Origin: Protea cynaroides
Lineage: Eukaryota > Streptophyta > Magnoliopsida > Proteales > Proteaceae
DNA length: 64,000 bases
Direction of reading: 5' to 3'
NCBI GenBank assembly: GCA_028583415.1
Contig: CM053272.1
Coordinates: 45,128,699-45,192,698 of the forward strand
In this document: one piece after another, positions 1 to 11,485 of the stretch
Position numbering within the stretch: the stretch's first letter is position 1
Layout of the letters: each line of letters starts with the position of its first letter
Translations under genes and position numbers: made by a program
Notes under the pieces: generated by a model
Told to the model about the DNA's origin: nothing
The model's database searches: none
What the model saw: the letters and a program-made list of their open reading frames with translations, nothing else

Positions 1-1600
1 AGTACTATTATCCACAAGTTGGAATCTTTGATGAGGGATTTTCTGTAGAATGGGTTTTAAAGAAACAAGTTTTTACACACTGAGAGTTGGGGCTCAGTTT
101 CTTTTTTTCTTGTTGTAACGAATAGCTTCTTTGGGCAACTGGCTTTGTATCTTCTTTGGGTTCCTTTTTTTATATTTTTCCTATGCAAGGAGGGGGTTAG
201 GAGGATTTTTTTTATTTTTTTATCTCCCCATTTCACTTTCATATATAAAGATTATTTAGATCCATATTTTAATAAAGTAAATATTCTATGTGCTTGAAAT
301 GCTGTAATTTTGTGCCCTCTAATAGCTATCCAAAATCCCATGTTTTTTTTTTTCATTTTCTTTATATTCCCTTTTTTCCTATAATGTGAATTAATAATTT
401 TCTCTTCCCAGTCCAATGCATTTTCACTTGTCTTTTGATAGTTTAAGGGCAGAAGGGAAGTTCAAAGAATAATGAAGATGGATATCTCACTAGATTGATC
501 CATAGGGTTTCAAGCACCTACTATCCACGCCACCAAAAACTATAAATTTTACCCAGGGTACCAAGTCTCTACTTATGGTTATCACTAACCTACCTTTGAG
601 GCTCTGATATGTCTAAAAACAGAACATACTGAATTAACAGGACACCTAAAGCACTATAGACTCTTTAACCACTATGGAAAAGGAAACTGAATATTCACAA
701 TTAAAGAAAAATATATATATAAAAGTCAGATTTACAATAAACAATAAATATGAGATTACTACACAATATACATCATAATTTACTAGAAAACAAATTTAGT
801 AGCTATTAAAAATAGATGTACCAAAACTGATAAAGGACTAACATTACAATAATAACAACATACCTCCTTCCCCCCCCCCAAAACCCAAAAAAAAAAAAAA
901 AATGCAACCATTCCTGCTTTGATATGTGAAAACAGAGCATGGTACGGTGGTACTACTAACCACAATTACTAAATCATTTGGTGATGTGTTGCATATAATG
1001 CCCAACACCTTTAAATGTCTTAACAATCCCATCATGTGTGTTGGTTTAGGGTTATTATGTTCTGATCCTCATAATCTAAAAAGGCATGTTATTCTGTATA
1101 ACGATATTAGCCATCTAACCTCCATTAACTATTGTACAAGAGACAAACTAGACTGGAGGATACAGCAAATGCTACTCATAATTTCATCAAGGACATGATA
1201 ATCACAGTATCACACAAATCTAATAGTCTCTGTTGTTCCACAACATAACCTACACCTGCAAACAAAAATGGTTTTGAAGTTATCCACTATAATGTGAGCA
1301 TTGCTAGGGAGACTACAATGAAAGCTTACATTTATTGCCTGTCACCCTCTCGTTTATCCTACTACTTACAAATTCCTATATAGTCTCAAGTGTCTTGTGT
1401 AACTCCCAAACATCAGACCCCATCCAAGTAGCCTCTAATACCTTGAATTGCACCACTCTTACAAGACAATGTCACAGTTTAAAAGACACCACACAAATCA
1501 TTTCCTTCATTTCAGAATACTTCCTGCTGACTGACTTCATAAAAATCCAGCGAATAATCTGAATAAGGGAAAGTGTACGCCAAACTTACAAAATCTAGCA
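1..1600. other. Intergenic, no gene recognised
   Basis: AT-rich sequence with short runs, including a C run then an A run at 869-902. Open frames here are short, overlapping and unlike any family I know. I see no convincing transposon ends. Confidence 0.5.
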
Positions 1601-1609
1601 AGTTCATCC

Positions 1610-1865
1610 CTATTTCTTCCTTCACCCTTTCCAGATCTTTGTCCAACTCATGCTACATAATTTCCCTTTACAGTTTCTTCCAATCTTCTAGATTGTTTCC
1701 ACCATTGCAGCAATTGGCTAACATGCTCCTTCAGAAATTTGAAGTTCTTTGCCCTCTCCATTGGACCCTCACTGGTCAAGCTCATCAAGTGCCAAACGGG
1801 TTCACGTGGTAATAAAATTTCACAATTGTAAATAGCAGAAAGTTGGTATATCAAACCCATTTGGA
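1610..1865 (-). pseudogene. Protein-like relic, family not recognised
   Basis: Read on the minus strand, 1648-1860 encodes about 70 residues with a plausible composition (for example LMSLTSEGPMERAKNFKFL then LLQWWKQSRRLEE). A stop follows and the similarity to anything known is not clear to me. A second minus-strand patch at about 3640-3715 (NSEALRILKVFLALEQ) also looks coding. Between the two lies the gypsy-like remnant, so this may be an old gene broken by an insertion. That is inference. Confidence 0.22.
1787..1805. repeat. 19-bp direct repeat, left copy
   Basis: The 19 bases aagtgccaaacgggttcac recur exactly at 3603-3621. Similarity continues weakly outside: aataaaatttca follows in both, and a T run then TTGGAATGGGGG follows at about 1919-1958 and 3733-3775. 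The pair therefore belongs to an imperfect repeat of about 185 bases on each side of the gypsy-like remnant. Confidence 0.7.
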
Positions 1866-2049
1866 TGGGATAGATGCTTCTATTTTAAATTTTCGGGATA
1901 TGATGGCAAAAATGTTTTCCTTTTTTTTTTTTTATTTTATTTTGTCCCTATTGGAATGGGGGTGACCAAAGGGTTGTTGTAAAGAAAAAAAATCGCGAGG
2001 AATATCTTGGCGGATCCAAACCTGGAGATATTTTTTCAAATGGACGGAT

Positions 2050-3480
2050 GGCCAAAAAAATAAAAAATAAAAAAAAAAACAAAAGCAAACACTGCGGCAT
2101 TGAGTTAATATACGCCCGACAGGTTGGGCCCCAAAAACTTCACAAAAAACCGCCCATCTCCCCCCCCTTTTTTAAAAAAGACAACCCCCCCCCACATCTT
2201 CCCCCAATCCACAAAAAAAATTTTTTATTTAAAAAAATTTTGGCCCCCTTTTTATTTGGCCCCCCCGTTTGATTTTGATTGGGATGAAGATGTTTTGGTC
2301 GCACAATTTCGTAATGGTTTGCATCCACGGATTAGTGCTTCCTTGGCTTCCAATAGGTTACATACAATGGAGGGCCGGTACAAGTGGCATATCGGTGGGG
2401 GAAAATTTAAAGGTGACAGCCCCCCCGGAGAAGCTTCCAGAGACGTTCTCTAAAAGTAACAATTTTGTCAAGCAAGCTCCCCCCACCGAGAAGTCTTTTA
2501 GCAAGCCCAAGAAAGTGGTTTTAGTATGGCATCTTCACGGCCGCCACCCGTCCATATTCTCCGCCTCGGCGTGGTTGCATGATAGGCCTCCTTCATCAAA
2601 CCGGGGCTGAGATCCAATGTTACACCGTAAGGGTTTCGGTCACTTTGCTTCCCATTGCCCAAATCGTTCCATTGCTTTTGCCGATAAAGAAGAACTCATG
2701 GCTCTTGCCGCGGAGGACAACGTAAGAATGAGATCGTATACTTGGCAGCCGAGCACGATAGTGATGATAGTGGCGATGATGTTGATCGGTTGCACCAGCC
2801 TTTTTATGGTCCCGCCCTCTCTTGGCTACGGATACACGAAGAGGATGATTGGCGGCGCGGTAATATTTTCCGACCCAGTGCGATGCAGCGGTTCCCTATG
2901 CACCATGATTATTGGCGGCGGTTGCACCAATGCGGTATCGAGAGATATGGTTAACAAGGGGGGGGGCCCGACCCGAACCCCCCCCCCCCTCCCCCCCATG
3001 GCAGAAAGAAAATAAAAATTTTTCACAGGGTCCCGTCCCCCTCCCTGCCCCCGCCCCGGTCGGCTCCGCCGACTCCCCCCGGTTTGGTTTTCCCCCCCCA
3101 AACCCCCCCCTCCCCCCCTCTGTTCCCCCGTTTTTTTTTAAAAAGGAATTAAAAGAAGGGGGGGGGGACCCCTCCCCCCGGAATACGTACACCTTCAAAT
3201 TGGTGGGCTCGACATGCAACTTCTTCGGCAAAACACCTTCCCGCCATCAAGCTTAAAAAAGAATGCTAACTTCGCTTCTCCTCCAACGCATTCCATCCGA
3301 CGGTATTCTTGGTCCTTATCCGGACTCGGGGTCGAGTTCTTTTGAAGCGGAGAGTTGATGACGATGGGTTGGTGTCATGGATGGATCGACACGAGCCAAT
3401 TTGGCTACCAAGCCAAACTCGAACCGGCTCAAACCCAAACCAACCTTTTTGTGCGGAAAGGGTTGGTAGATGATTAATTA
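2050..3480 (+). pseudogene. Decayed LTR-retrotransposon (Ty3/gypsy-like) gag remnant
   Basis: Frame 2270-2370 reads like a gag segment (DEDVLVAQFRNGLHPRIS). At 2617-2660 a zinc-knuckle-like piece, GFGHFASHCPN, follows a cysteine that is now out of frame by one base. Further downstream come acidic, Asp-rich pieces (SDDSGDDVDRLHQPFYGP) and, at 3330-3360, a SSFEAE stretch that may be the end of a polyprotein. No protease, reverse transcriptase or integrase motif is seen. The frame is broken many times, and long C, G, A and T runs interrupt it. Family assignment rests on the gag and knuckle pieces only. Confidence 0.5.
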
Positions 3481-3602
3481 GATTAGGAAGTTTTAATTTA
3501 TAGGTTTCCTTATTTACTATTTCTATTTTATGTCATAGGGATTAGATTTGATTTCATAAAGATGTTATTTACTTTCTAAGTTTACTTTAAATTAGGTTAG
3601 GA

Positions 3603-3621
3603 AAGTGCCAAACGGGTTCAC
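3603..3621. repeat. 19-bp direct repeat, right copy
   Basis: Exact second copy of the repeat at 1787-1805, with the same flanking pattern of aataaaatttca, a T run and TTGGAATGGGG at 3733-3775. Confidence 0.7.
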
Positions 3622-4393
3622 CAGAATAGGAAATAAAATTTCAAATTCCTAAAGATAAGCATGTAGTTGATGTTGCTCCAGAGCTAAAAAAACTTTCAAA
3701 ATACGTAAAGCTTCAGAGTTCAGACAGTTTTCCTTCTTTTTTTTTTTTTTTTTTTTTTTCCTTTTGGAATGGGGGGCGGGGTTCACAATATTTACGCACG
3801 GGCATCAAAACAAACATGCCAGAGCCAATATATGTAAAATCTTCCGGTAACAAATGCTTTTGGAAAAGAATTTCGATTGTCCCCTGCACAAGAAACTGTA
3901 CAAGAACAAAGAGAAAATATAAACTATAATTTCCTACACAATCAAGAGTTCACTATTCAAACATTCCTCCGGCAAAACCATCTAAACGGGTATAGGCATT
4001 AAAAACAAGCATAAAAACACAATTTTGTCAATCGAAAGAAGAAAACAATAATTTAAGTAACCACTTGGTCAAAATCGGAACTAAAATTGACTATGTAGAG
4101 TAGATTTTATGAAACTGCCTCTTATTTCGATTAAGAATGTGGAAAAAGGCAGGTGCAGGTAAGCGTCACAAACTTTTCACTGGAGGGGTTTCAGACGATT
4201 GGTTACAGCAGAATGAGATGGTTATTTCTCTCCCGTTTGTTGGATGAACAACGTAGGTGACCAGTTTTATTCATAAATGAGAAAAAATAAAATACAAAGA
4301 GAAATGAGTTACATCGTCTTCGTGACCCCGCAGTTCGCAGCTCAGACGATACTCTCCGACATTAGGCTCGGGCTCCATTGCTTCTTGGCAACT

Positions 4394-4462
4394 ACCTCAG
4401 GAACAAAGGCTTCAATACCTCAGGAACAAAGGCTTCAATACCTCAGGAACAAAGGTTTCAAT
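4394..4462 (+). repeat. Triplicated 23-bp tandem repeat
   Basis: Three adjacent 23-base units beginning acctcaggaacaaagg. The first two are identical and the third has one change (ggcttc to ggtttc). Confidence 0.9.
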
Positions 4463-4559
4463 AAGCAAAACAAGGAGTTTAGGCCTCAAGGGGAGAAAAC
4501 TGATGCCAAGGAGTCCAGAGGAAGCAAAGAATACTTCCGGGGTTGAATCTGGTCTCTTA

Positions 4560-5062
4560 CCAGGCCGGGTCTGACCGTGCTGGCCTAACCCCCTTTCCCT
4601 TCCCCCGTCCCAGCCCTCCTCTGCTGTCTTGTTCTCTAAGCCGGATAACTTAAGGAGAGTCCTTTAGAGGAATCCTCAGACAGCGAAGACTCTTCTTTTG
4701 TGCCTCCGGTGGTCCCCTCTGGTTAGGAGGACAATGATCGCAGTTTTACCTTCTCTTTCTTGATAATAAGTAATCACCATCGGAAGTCTCCCGACTGTTT
4801 TAAAGACACATGATCCCTTGTGTGGTATTGCTAGTCTTTTTCCAATTGTGACCGTGTCCGGTTAATGTAAAGAGATTTCCCTCTCATTGGTGAGTTGGTG
4901 TGTTTTCTCGGCCAGCTTTGTTTCGACTTGGTCTTGTTGGGTCGGCTATATGCTGGCCTTTGTTCCGCTCGTTTTTGTTTGGCTCTCATCATTTGATGGT
5001 TTGCTTGATGTGTTTAGTCTTTTAGGTTCAATAAAATATATATTTACCAAAAAAAAAAAAGA
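4560..5062 (+). mobile_element. Possible LINE-type 3' end with A tail
   Basis: A GT-rich stretch (4860-5030) ends aataaaatatatatttacc followed by a run of A at about 5050-5061. That is the usual look of a plant non-LTR element tail. No coding domain survives, and clear target duplications were not found. It could also be an unrelated transcript end. Confidence 0.3.
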
Positions 5063-7060
5063 ATATAAAAATACTAGACTCCAAAGACAATGGCATTTGT
5101 ACCCCTCATACTATGTGTGTTTATTGATGACTCAGGGGAACTCAGGAATCTCGAAACTCTGGATCAGTTGGACAGGATTCATGATTCTAGTCCAGCTGGT
5201 CCAAACAACCAACGGTCTTGTGCCCAATTCTATCTGTCACCATCTCACCAATCACTTTAGAAAACACTTTGATTTTGTTTGGTTGTAAGGGAAAATGAAG
5301 GGAAATGAAGTGAAATTTTTATATTTTATATAGAAACTTTTGTAATTGTAACACAATCTAATTGAATAAGATGTAAAATTTATTTTATTTTTTGTGATAT
5401 AGAAATGATACTTATAAGATGTAAAATTTATTTTCCTTTTCAAATGAAACGGATTTGAATGCAAGATGAAGTGTAAGTTAATAACTAAATGTGGATGATT
5501 TATAATTAGTTACATATAATAATGTGATAGCATATACTGTAATCATTACAAATATTTCTATTTAAACTATAAAAATTTCACTTCCTTTCCCTTTAATTCC
5601 CCCCTCAACCAAACAAAGCCTTTAGGAAAATTAGGATCTACTGGTCTAAGGAAAACATTTGAGACTACTTATATGTATTATGAAGTCCATTAGATTAACG
5701 TGTAAGATGTTAACACATGAACCCTCTACGTCATGACTCAATCGGCACTTGCTTCTATGTGCCCATTGGATTAGTATGTTAGATGTCAATACACTTGAAC
5801 AGCGTGTTCATCCGATCATTTATTATGACTCTATGGTATTTTATGAGAAAAATGAAGTACAAAATAACTGTGTTTATTTTTGTCTCTCTCTCTTCCTTGA
5901 AATCCAAACCCCTTTCTCTCTCACCCAAATGATTAACTATTAATCTTTCATGTACATATAATTTCCCAACTAGCATATAATATTCAAATATACCTCTCTA
6001 GCATGTGATTGGTTAATTTGTGTTAATATTTAAAAGCAAAAACAAAAACAAAATTTTAGATGTGGATTGGCCGTATTCTCTAAGGCTGCGTTAGATGCAA
6101 CCATTTCGAAATCCAATGGATTCTCAATTCCCTCAATTCAAGAAACTACAAATCCTTTCAATTGTAATTGGTGTTTGATTAAATTTATGAAATCCGTGGG
6201 ATTGATGATCCCTTTTACAAATTCTTTTGTTTGGGCGCATTGAAATTGTGATGTGGCGTACACTACTCTGCTTTCTTTACCCCAAAAAAAAAAAAAAAAA
6301 AAAAAAAAAGTTACACTCCTTTGCTTTTATGACCAATTATCATGAGGTTTGGATCAATTTAACATACATCCATCTTTCACAAATCCCACAATCCTACAAC
6401 TGACACGCCCGAGCGAACATGACCTTTTATCTATAATTGTATTATGGCCTTGTAACCTTGTATTATATATTTAGTTTTATACGTATATAATGTATTATAT
6501 AATATAATAATAAATAGTTGACACTTATATAATGTATTACATAATGTAATAATATACATATTATAAATAAAAAAGATAAAACCCATCGTGATATATACAA
6601 TAATATGTATATCAGGGTCAAACTTGGCCTGGCTTGGCTTTATTAGTGTCTGTTTGGACCGAATATTTTTTAGCTTTTGTTTTTGTTAATTAAAACTCGT
6701 TTAAAATACGTATTGTACAGTCTTATCGTACTCAATCGTTTAGAATGCGTATTATCGTATTGACCTCAAAAAAAAAAAAACTTTAAAATACTCCATACTC
6801 CAAGCCTTGTTGTTTTAAACGCATTTAATACTCATACCATATTGTATCCGTATTTTAACATGCATCTTCAATGAGTAATGAGTCGATTAACCCCATATCG
6901 TTGAATATCCTTATTGCCTTCTACATGTAACCGATGTGGGATTAAAGGTTGTCACTTCTTTATAATTGTTTATAAACTCATTACTTTATTTCTCATTGGT
7001 GTGGGTTGTGGGTTGTGAGGCCATGGGTCATAACAAATATATAGTATAGGTCACAATAGA
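5063..7060. other. Intergenic, no gene; AT-rich
   Basis: No protein family recognised. It holds an A run at 6283-6309 and low-complexity TATA-type sequence at 6470-6600. Between about 6085 and 6245 is a partly self-complementary stretch containing gaaatcc/ggattt pairs that may be an old MITE, without resolvable ends. Confidence 0.4.
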
Positions 7061-7062
7061 TT

Positions 7063-7063
<1 letters not shown>

Positions 7064-7118
<55 letters not shown>
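7064..7118 (+). repeat. (CT)n microsatellite
   Basis: About 27 uninterrupted CT units. Confidence 0.95.
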
Positions 7119-7119
<1 letters not shown>

Positions 7120-7284
7120 ATATGGATTCATGCTTGGAGTCTTGAACAAATATAAAACATCAATTAACTACTTGAATGAAGATGATAATTCTCACTGTTT
7201 TATAGCTATACACATCATAAAATGTCATTTGTTCCCATTGATTTAAGTACAATTCTTCAGTTTCTGAGAGTATATTGCCTTTTT

Positions 7285-7667
7285 TGTTAGGATTGGGAGA
7301 TGCAAACAAAAAGAAAACACAAAGAATTAACGTAGTTTAGCACCCCATCGTGAGATGCCTACGTCCATAAGAGAAAAGAGAAATTATTTATTCCCAAGAA
7401 ACTTCTACAACTCTCTACCTAACAGGCTTAGCTCATCTGTCAGTCTTACAGCGCCTTCAACTCTCAACTGTCAGAGGAGAATCCTCTGATAGCCCTTATA
7501 TCCTTACTTAGGTTTTTCCACACACAGACAATTTATAAGGAAACTAGAAATCATAATCCCACCACAATTATAAGTTTACCTCGTACATGTAATAGACTCA
7601 GACCTTAATACAAATACTAGCCTTATAATTACGTGGACCCCACAGAATACAAGATATCAACCTAACA
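7285..7667 (-). repeat. LTR, 3' copy of the TRIM element
   Basis: 383 bases, TG...CA ends. It is the 3' LTR because the polypurine tract adjoins it. Confidence 0.88.
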
Positions 7668-8337
7668 AATCTCCACCTGGCTTGGATTCTGCAAACCACC
7701 TTGAAGAAAAATCCATTGATGTCGATTCTGTAAACCCATCTCTGTCAAACTGCTACACCCAAACCAGCATAGCCCACACTTCGTCCGGATGTCCCGTACA
7801 GCTCACCACCTTATGATGTCATGTGACTTCATCTCTCCCACTGTTGCAACATCAACGGAAAGATCACTGTCACTCACAGTCTTCTTGCAATTCCAGTTGC
7901 ACCTGAAACCCGAGCCTCTCACCACCGCACCTCCAATGCAGACCTTGAGACCGACTCATCATCCCAACCCTCTGCAACTCCAATTGCACCTGGAACTCAA
8001 GCCTCTTACTTCTGCAACTCCAATGCATACCTAGAGATCCGACTCCTTGTCCCAGTCCGCCAGTACTCCTTTGCCCCATGGTGCGACATAAACTGACCAT
8101 TATGTGCATCGTATCAGGATTTAAACCCACTGTCAGATCCAACACCCGATCCGACAAAGTCCACCAGGCCACTGAGATCCATTGCCGGCGCACTTGAGTC
8201 GAACTCTGCAAATCTCGACTCCATGATCTCTGCTCGCACATGCGATGACAAGAAGAATCATCTTCCTAGCCTGAGAATCCCTTCCATCTCTTCTTGACGA
8301 CACCTTCTTTTTTTTTTCCTTCTACGTTTTCAAACTC

Positions 8338-8369
8338 TTCTTCTTCTTCTTCTTCTTCTTCTTCTTCTT
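8338..8369 (+). repeat. (TTC)n microsatellite
   Basis: About ten TTC units inside the TRIM interior. Confidence 0.9.
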
Positions 8370-8494
8370 TTTAATTCCTTAATCATTCCAAAGGAATATA
8401 AGAGAAAAAAACTCACCCCTTTTTTTTTTTCTTCTTCTTTATAATGTGTACCTCCTTCCTTCTCCTAGGTCACTGATCGATCTACCGAACCTGA

Positions 8495-8506
8495 GCTCTG
8501 ATACCA
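8495..8506 (-). other. tRNA-Met primer-binding site of the TRIM element
   Basis: gctctgatacca on the plus strand is TGGTATCAGAGC on the element strand, the standard plant initiator-Met tRNA primer site. It is two bases from the LTR end. Confidence 0.88.
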
Positions 8507-8508
8507 TT

Positions 8509-8891
8509 TGTTAGGATTGGAAGAAGCAAACAAGAAGAAAACACAAGGAATTGACGTGGTTTAACATCCCATCGTGGGATGCCTACGTCCACCAGAGAAA
8601 AGAGAAATTCTTTATTCCCAAGAAACTTCTACAGCTCTCTACCTGACAGACTTAGCTCATCTGTCAGCCTTACAGCTCCTTTAGTTCTCCACTGTAAGAG
8701 GAGAATCCTCTGAAACCCTTACAGTCTTACCTAGGTTTTCCCACACAGAGACAATTTATAAGGAAACCTAGAAATCTTAATCCCACCACAATTATAAGTT
8801 TACCCCGTACATGTAATAAACTCATACCCTAATACAAATACTACCCTTATAATTGCATGGACCCCACAGAATGCAAGACATCAACCCAACA
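8509..8891 (-). repeat. LTR, 5' copy of the TRIM element
   Basis: 383 bases, TG...CA ends. It is the 5' LTR because the Met-tRNA primer site adjoins it. Confidence 0.88.
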
Positions 8892-9120
8892 TTTTTTTCA
8901 CCGTATAGTATTATATCTGATCCGTTTAAAATATGTACTGTCCGATTTAGTTTTTTTGCCGTTCTCGGAATGTTTGACTGTTTTTTTTTTATTGTATCAT
9001 TCTTGTTTTGCTCCATTTAAAACCCGTTCCGTCCTGTTTTATTTTTTTGCATTTCCCATTTTAACTAACTACGAATTCAGGGTTGATTTTTAGACCCAAG
9101 ATTGAACTTGGGTTTTAAAA

Positions 9121-9150
9121 TGCCCAGCCCAGCCCAGCCCAGCCCAACCC
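9121..9150 (+). repeat. (CCCAG)n short tandem repeat
   Basis: Five to six cccag/gccca units in a row. Confidence 0.8.
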
Positions 9151-9708
9151 TTCCAGTCCCAGCCCTGGCTAGATGCAGCTAACCTCTTGCCCCTACTGCA
9201 AAGGCCAGACCAAAAGCTGTCTCGTTCAAATCATCACTATCTTAGAAAAATGATCATTAGTTTGGATCTATACCTTTGTTTCTTGAAGTAACTCTGCTCC
9301 TTGTCCATGAACTCTATATTTTCTGTAATATATTCTATTTTGCCACCATTTTTCAGATTCTTAAACTACATTGTTTTAGGATGGGTTAGAAGGAAACATA
9401 AGAGAATGGTTATATTATTATTATAATTACACAATATTAAAAAAAAAAAACAATCGGCTTCAGTTCTTAAAAATATTTCATGAGTCATAAATTCCCCTAT
9501 CATGTAGTCCATCTCTGAAGCCCACTTGAAACAATCTCTGCAGCTACTTCCCAAGATTCAATACTTTGAAAGGTTGGAAGTTGGAACAGCTCCCTGGTTT
9601 GTCGGCCCTTCACGATTTCTTCTTGCTAACTTTACGTAGATCATATTCCATGCTTTCAGTAGGATATACCCAATGGATCCAATTTATTTAACCCTTTCAT
9701 TAATGTGG

Positions 9709-10568
9709 CCAAAATACTCGCTTAATGTTTACCAAACTATCTAGAAATGAGTTAATTTGGTATTACCAAATTATGAGTTTGGTATGATCAAAGTACACAA
9801 AACAGTACCCATCTCTCATCGATCATCAACAATTCTTTTACATTTTTATCCTCACTTTCTTCCTTTTCCCTATTTCCATGATTCCATCATCGCCACCACC
9901 TTTTCCACCATTTGATTGGCCAATGGTTACTACCATCACCACCCTTTTCTCCCTATTTTCATCACTGACACCCACAGATGGCTCATTGTGTGGAAGGTTA
10001 TATTGTAAATAGCACTATTTGTATAAACACGTGTCAATAGGATATGTTGTATTTAAAAGTAGATAAACTGTATAAATACATGAGGAGATGCACCTAATAC
10101 GATATAGAAGAATGAAATGGACTCTTTTCAGTTCTTGATCCACGGCATGAGGATCAAGAACTTGGGGTCATGGATCATGTCGATACCGATTGACCTGCAC
10201 CGGGTCCACCACCAAATATGTTGCGAACCCTAGGATCTCGGTTGGGCATTGATTGAACATGGGTCAAGCAAAGCTAGTTCATCAAGGTCTTTAATTACCT
10301 GGGAACTCAAGTCGATTGAACACCGGGTGAACCGACAACCTCCGGCAATTGAAACCTCCAATCTTGTGGCAATCGATGAAAGTGGAGGAAGAAGAAAGTG
10401 AGGGTTAAAAATGTAAAAATATTATTGACGGGAGATGTGCACTATTTGGTGTAGTTTGGTAATAGCCAAACTCATTTTAGGTACTTTGATAATCATATGA
10501 TAGGGTAGATAAAATGATAAATTCAAATTTCAAACTCAAAATAGGTAATCAAATAATTTTCCTAATAA
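9709..10568. mobile_element. Non-autonomous DNA transposon with ~140-bp terminal inverted repeats
   Basis: The left part (9728-9870) matches the complement of the right part (about 10400-10540). Shared blocks include atgagtttgg, atcaaagtac, and ttttacatttt followed by ctcactttcttcc. The decamer attaatgtgg stands at 9699-9708 and 10569-10578, a candidate 10-bp target duplication. The interior has no recognisable protein. Long inverted repeats with 9-10 bp duplications suggest a Mutator-type element. The exact termini are uncertain by a few bases. Confidence 0.65.
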
Positions 10569-10578
10569 ATTAATGTGG

Positions 10579-11336
10579 TGTTTCTTTTTTGGTATGAAAA
10601 ATTATGTGCCGTTGCTTCTTACTTTTCAGCGTGGGGCCGTTGGAAGGAATGGGAAATGGAAGCTAACACATGCAAACGCGGTCTGGGATTGGTCTTGGAG
10701 GTGAACTACTTCCCTACTCCTAGATGAATGATCGTGTACTTTGTTGAACCAACAATGGTCTAACCTGTTCTTTAGACTGGTTTCTGGAATTCTGTGAGCG
10801 TAAATGGTCAAACTAATTACTTGTTTGTGGTAAGTCTATCAACATGCGAAAAAGATCCTCTAGCTCCCATTAGTTGTTCATCAAACGGATTGAGATGCAT
10901 CAACATACATGTGACGCGATCGCATAACCGGAGAGGATCCAAGTCTCGTTAACCGAGTACCCAATTGAAGACGGGCAAAGTCTCACCCTAATGCCCGGCA
11001 CAGAAACTTTCACGTTTAGTATGACATAATCAAATTACGAATGTGGACTGTGCAGGAAGCTCTCACGTAGGGTTACATGTCACGTGATGTAAGAAAATGA
11101 TTCTCTTACTGGTTTTTAACCTTTTTGGTTTAGTACGTGGCCACGAATTCACGATCATAGACACGAATGAAGTTGAGAAAATGATTGGTGAAAATCTAAC
11201 CGTTAAGTCATGGGGCCGTTTGTATGATAGATCAGAAAATGCCTGCAAGTCTGCAACCAACCATTCGTTCATGACTCATGACCCCAAAATGTAATTTACT
11301 TTTCAAAAGAAGAAATCACTGAAAAGGAAAAAGCCC
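10579..11336. other. Upstream flank of the thaumatin-like gene
   Basis: No transposon ends seen. A 65-codon ATG frame at 11097-11294 starts with a hydrophobic stretch but matches nothing I know and is not supported. The region probably includes the distal promoter. Confidence 0.4.
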
Positions 11337-11349
11337 CATAATATATAGG
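11337..11349 (+). promoter_or_regulatory. Probable TATA box of the thaumatin-like gene
   Basis: An ataatatata run stands about 140 bases before the ATG. It is followed by a CT-rich leader (11390-11450), a common arrangement for plant core promoters. Inferred from position and composition only. Confidence 0.5.
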
Positions 11350-11485
11350 TATTCAAAATCCAACCACAGCCACCACTCCTAAGTCCTAACCTTTCCATTT
11401 CTCTCTCCGACGTCTCCCTCGATCTAATCTTCTTCTGCTTGCTTCTTTGTCGTCGTCGATCTACTACAGATTTCAGATAAAGTTA

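Larger units (their letters stand above)
7285..8891 (-). mobile_element. Complete small non-coding LTR retrotransposon (TRIM-type)
   Basis: Two direct LTRs of 383 bases each (7285-7667 and 8509-8891) both begin TGTTAGGATTGG and end with an AACA terminus (cctaaca, cccaaca). The flanks are ttttt on both sides, consistent with a 5-bp target duplication, though low complexity weakens this. On the minus strand the primer-binding site TGGTATCAGAGC (complement of 8495-8506) lies two bases inside the LTR at 8509. A polypurine AGGTGGAGATT abuts the other LTR at 7668-7678. The 841-base interior has no gag or pol and holds an imperfect internal duplication (7888-7960 and 7970-8030) plus a (TTC)n tract. 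The LTRs differ at roughly a tenth of positions by eye, so the insertion is not recent. Confidence 0.9.

Noticed and set aside
2896..3256. Pro-rich and Gly-rich frames of about 110 codons on both strands
   Set aside because: Produced by homopolymer C and G runs; not credible proteins.
11097..11294. 65-codon ATG frame with a hydrophobic start, just upstream of the thaumatin-like gene
   Set aside because: No recognisable family, no promoter of its own, AT-rich composition like the flank.
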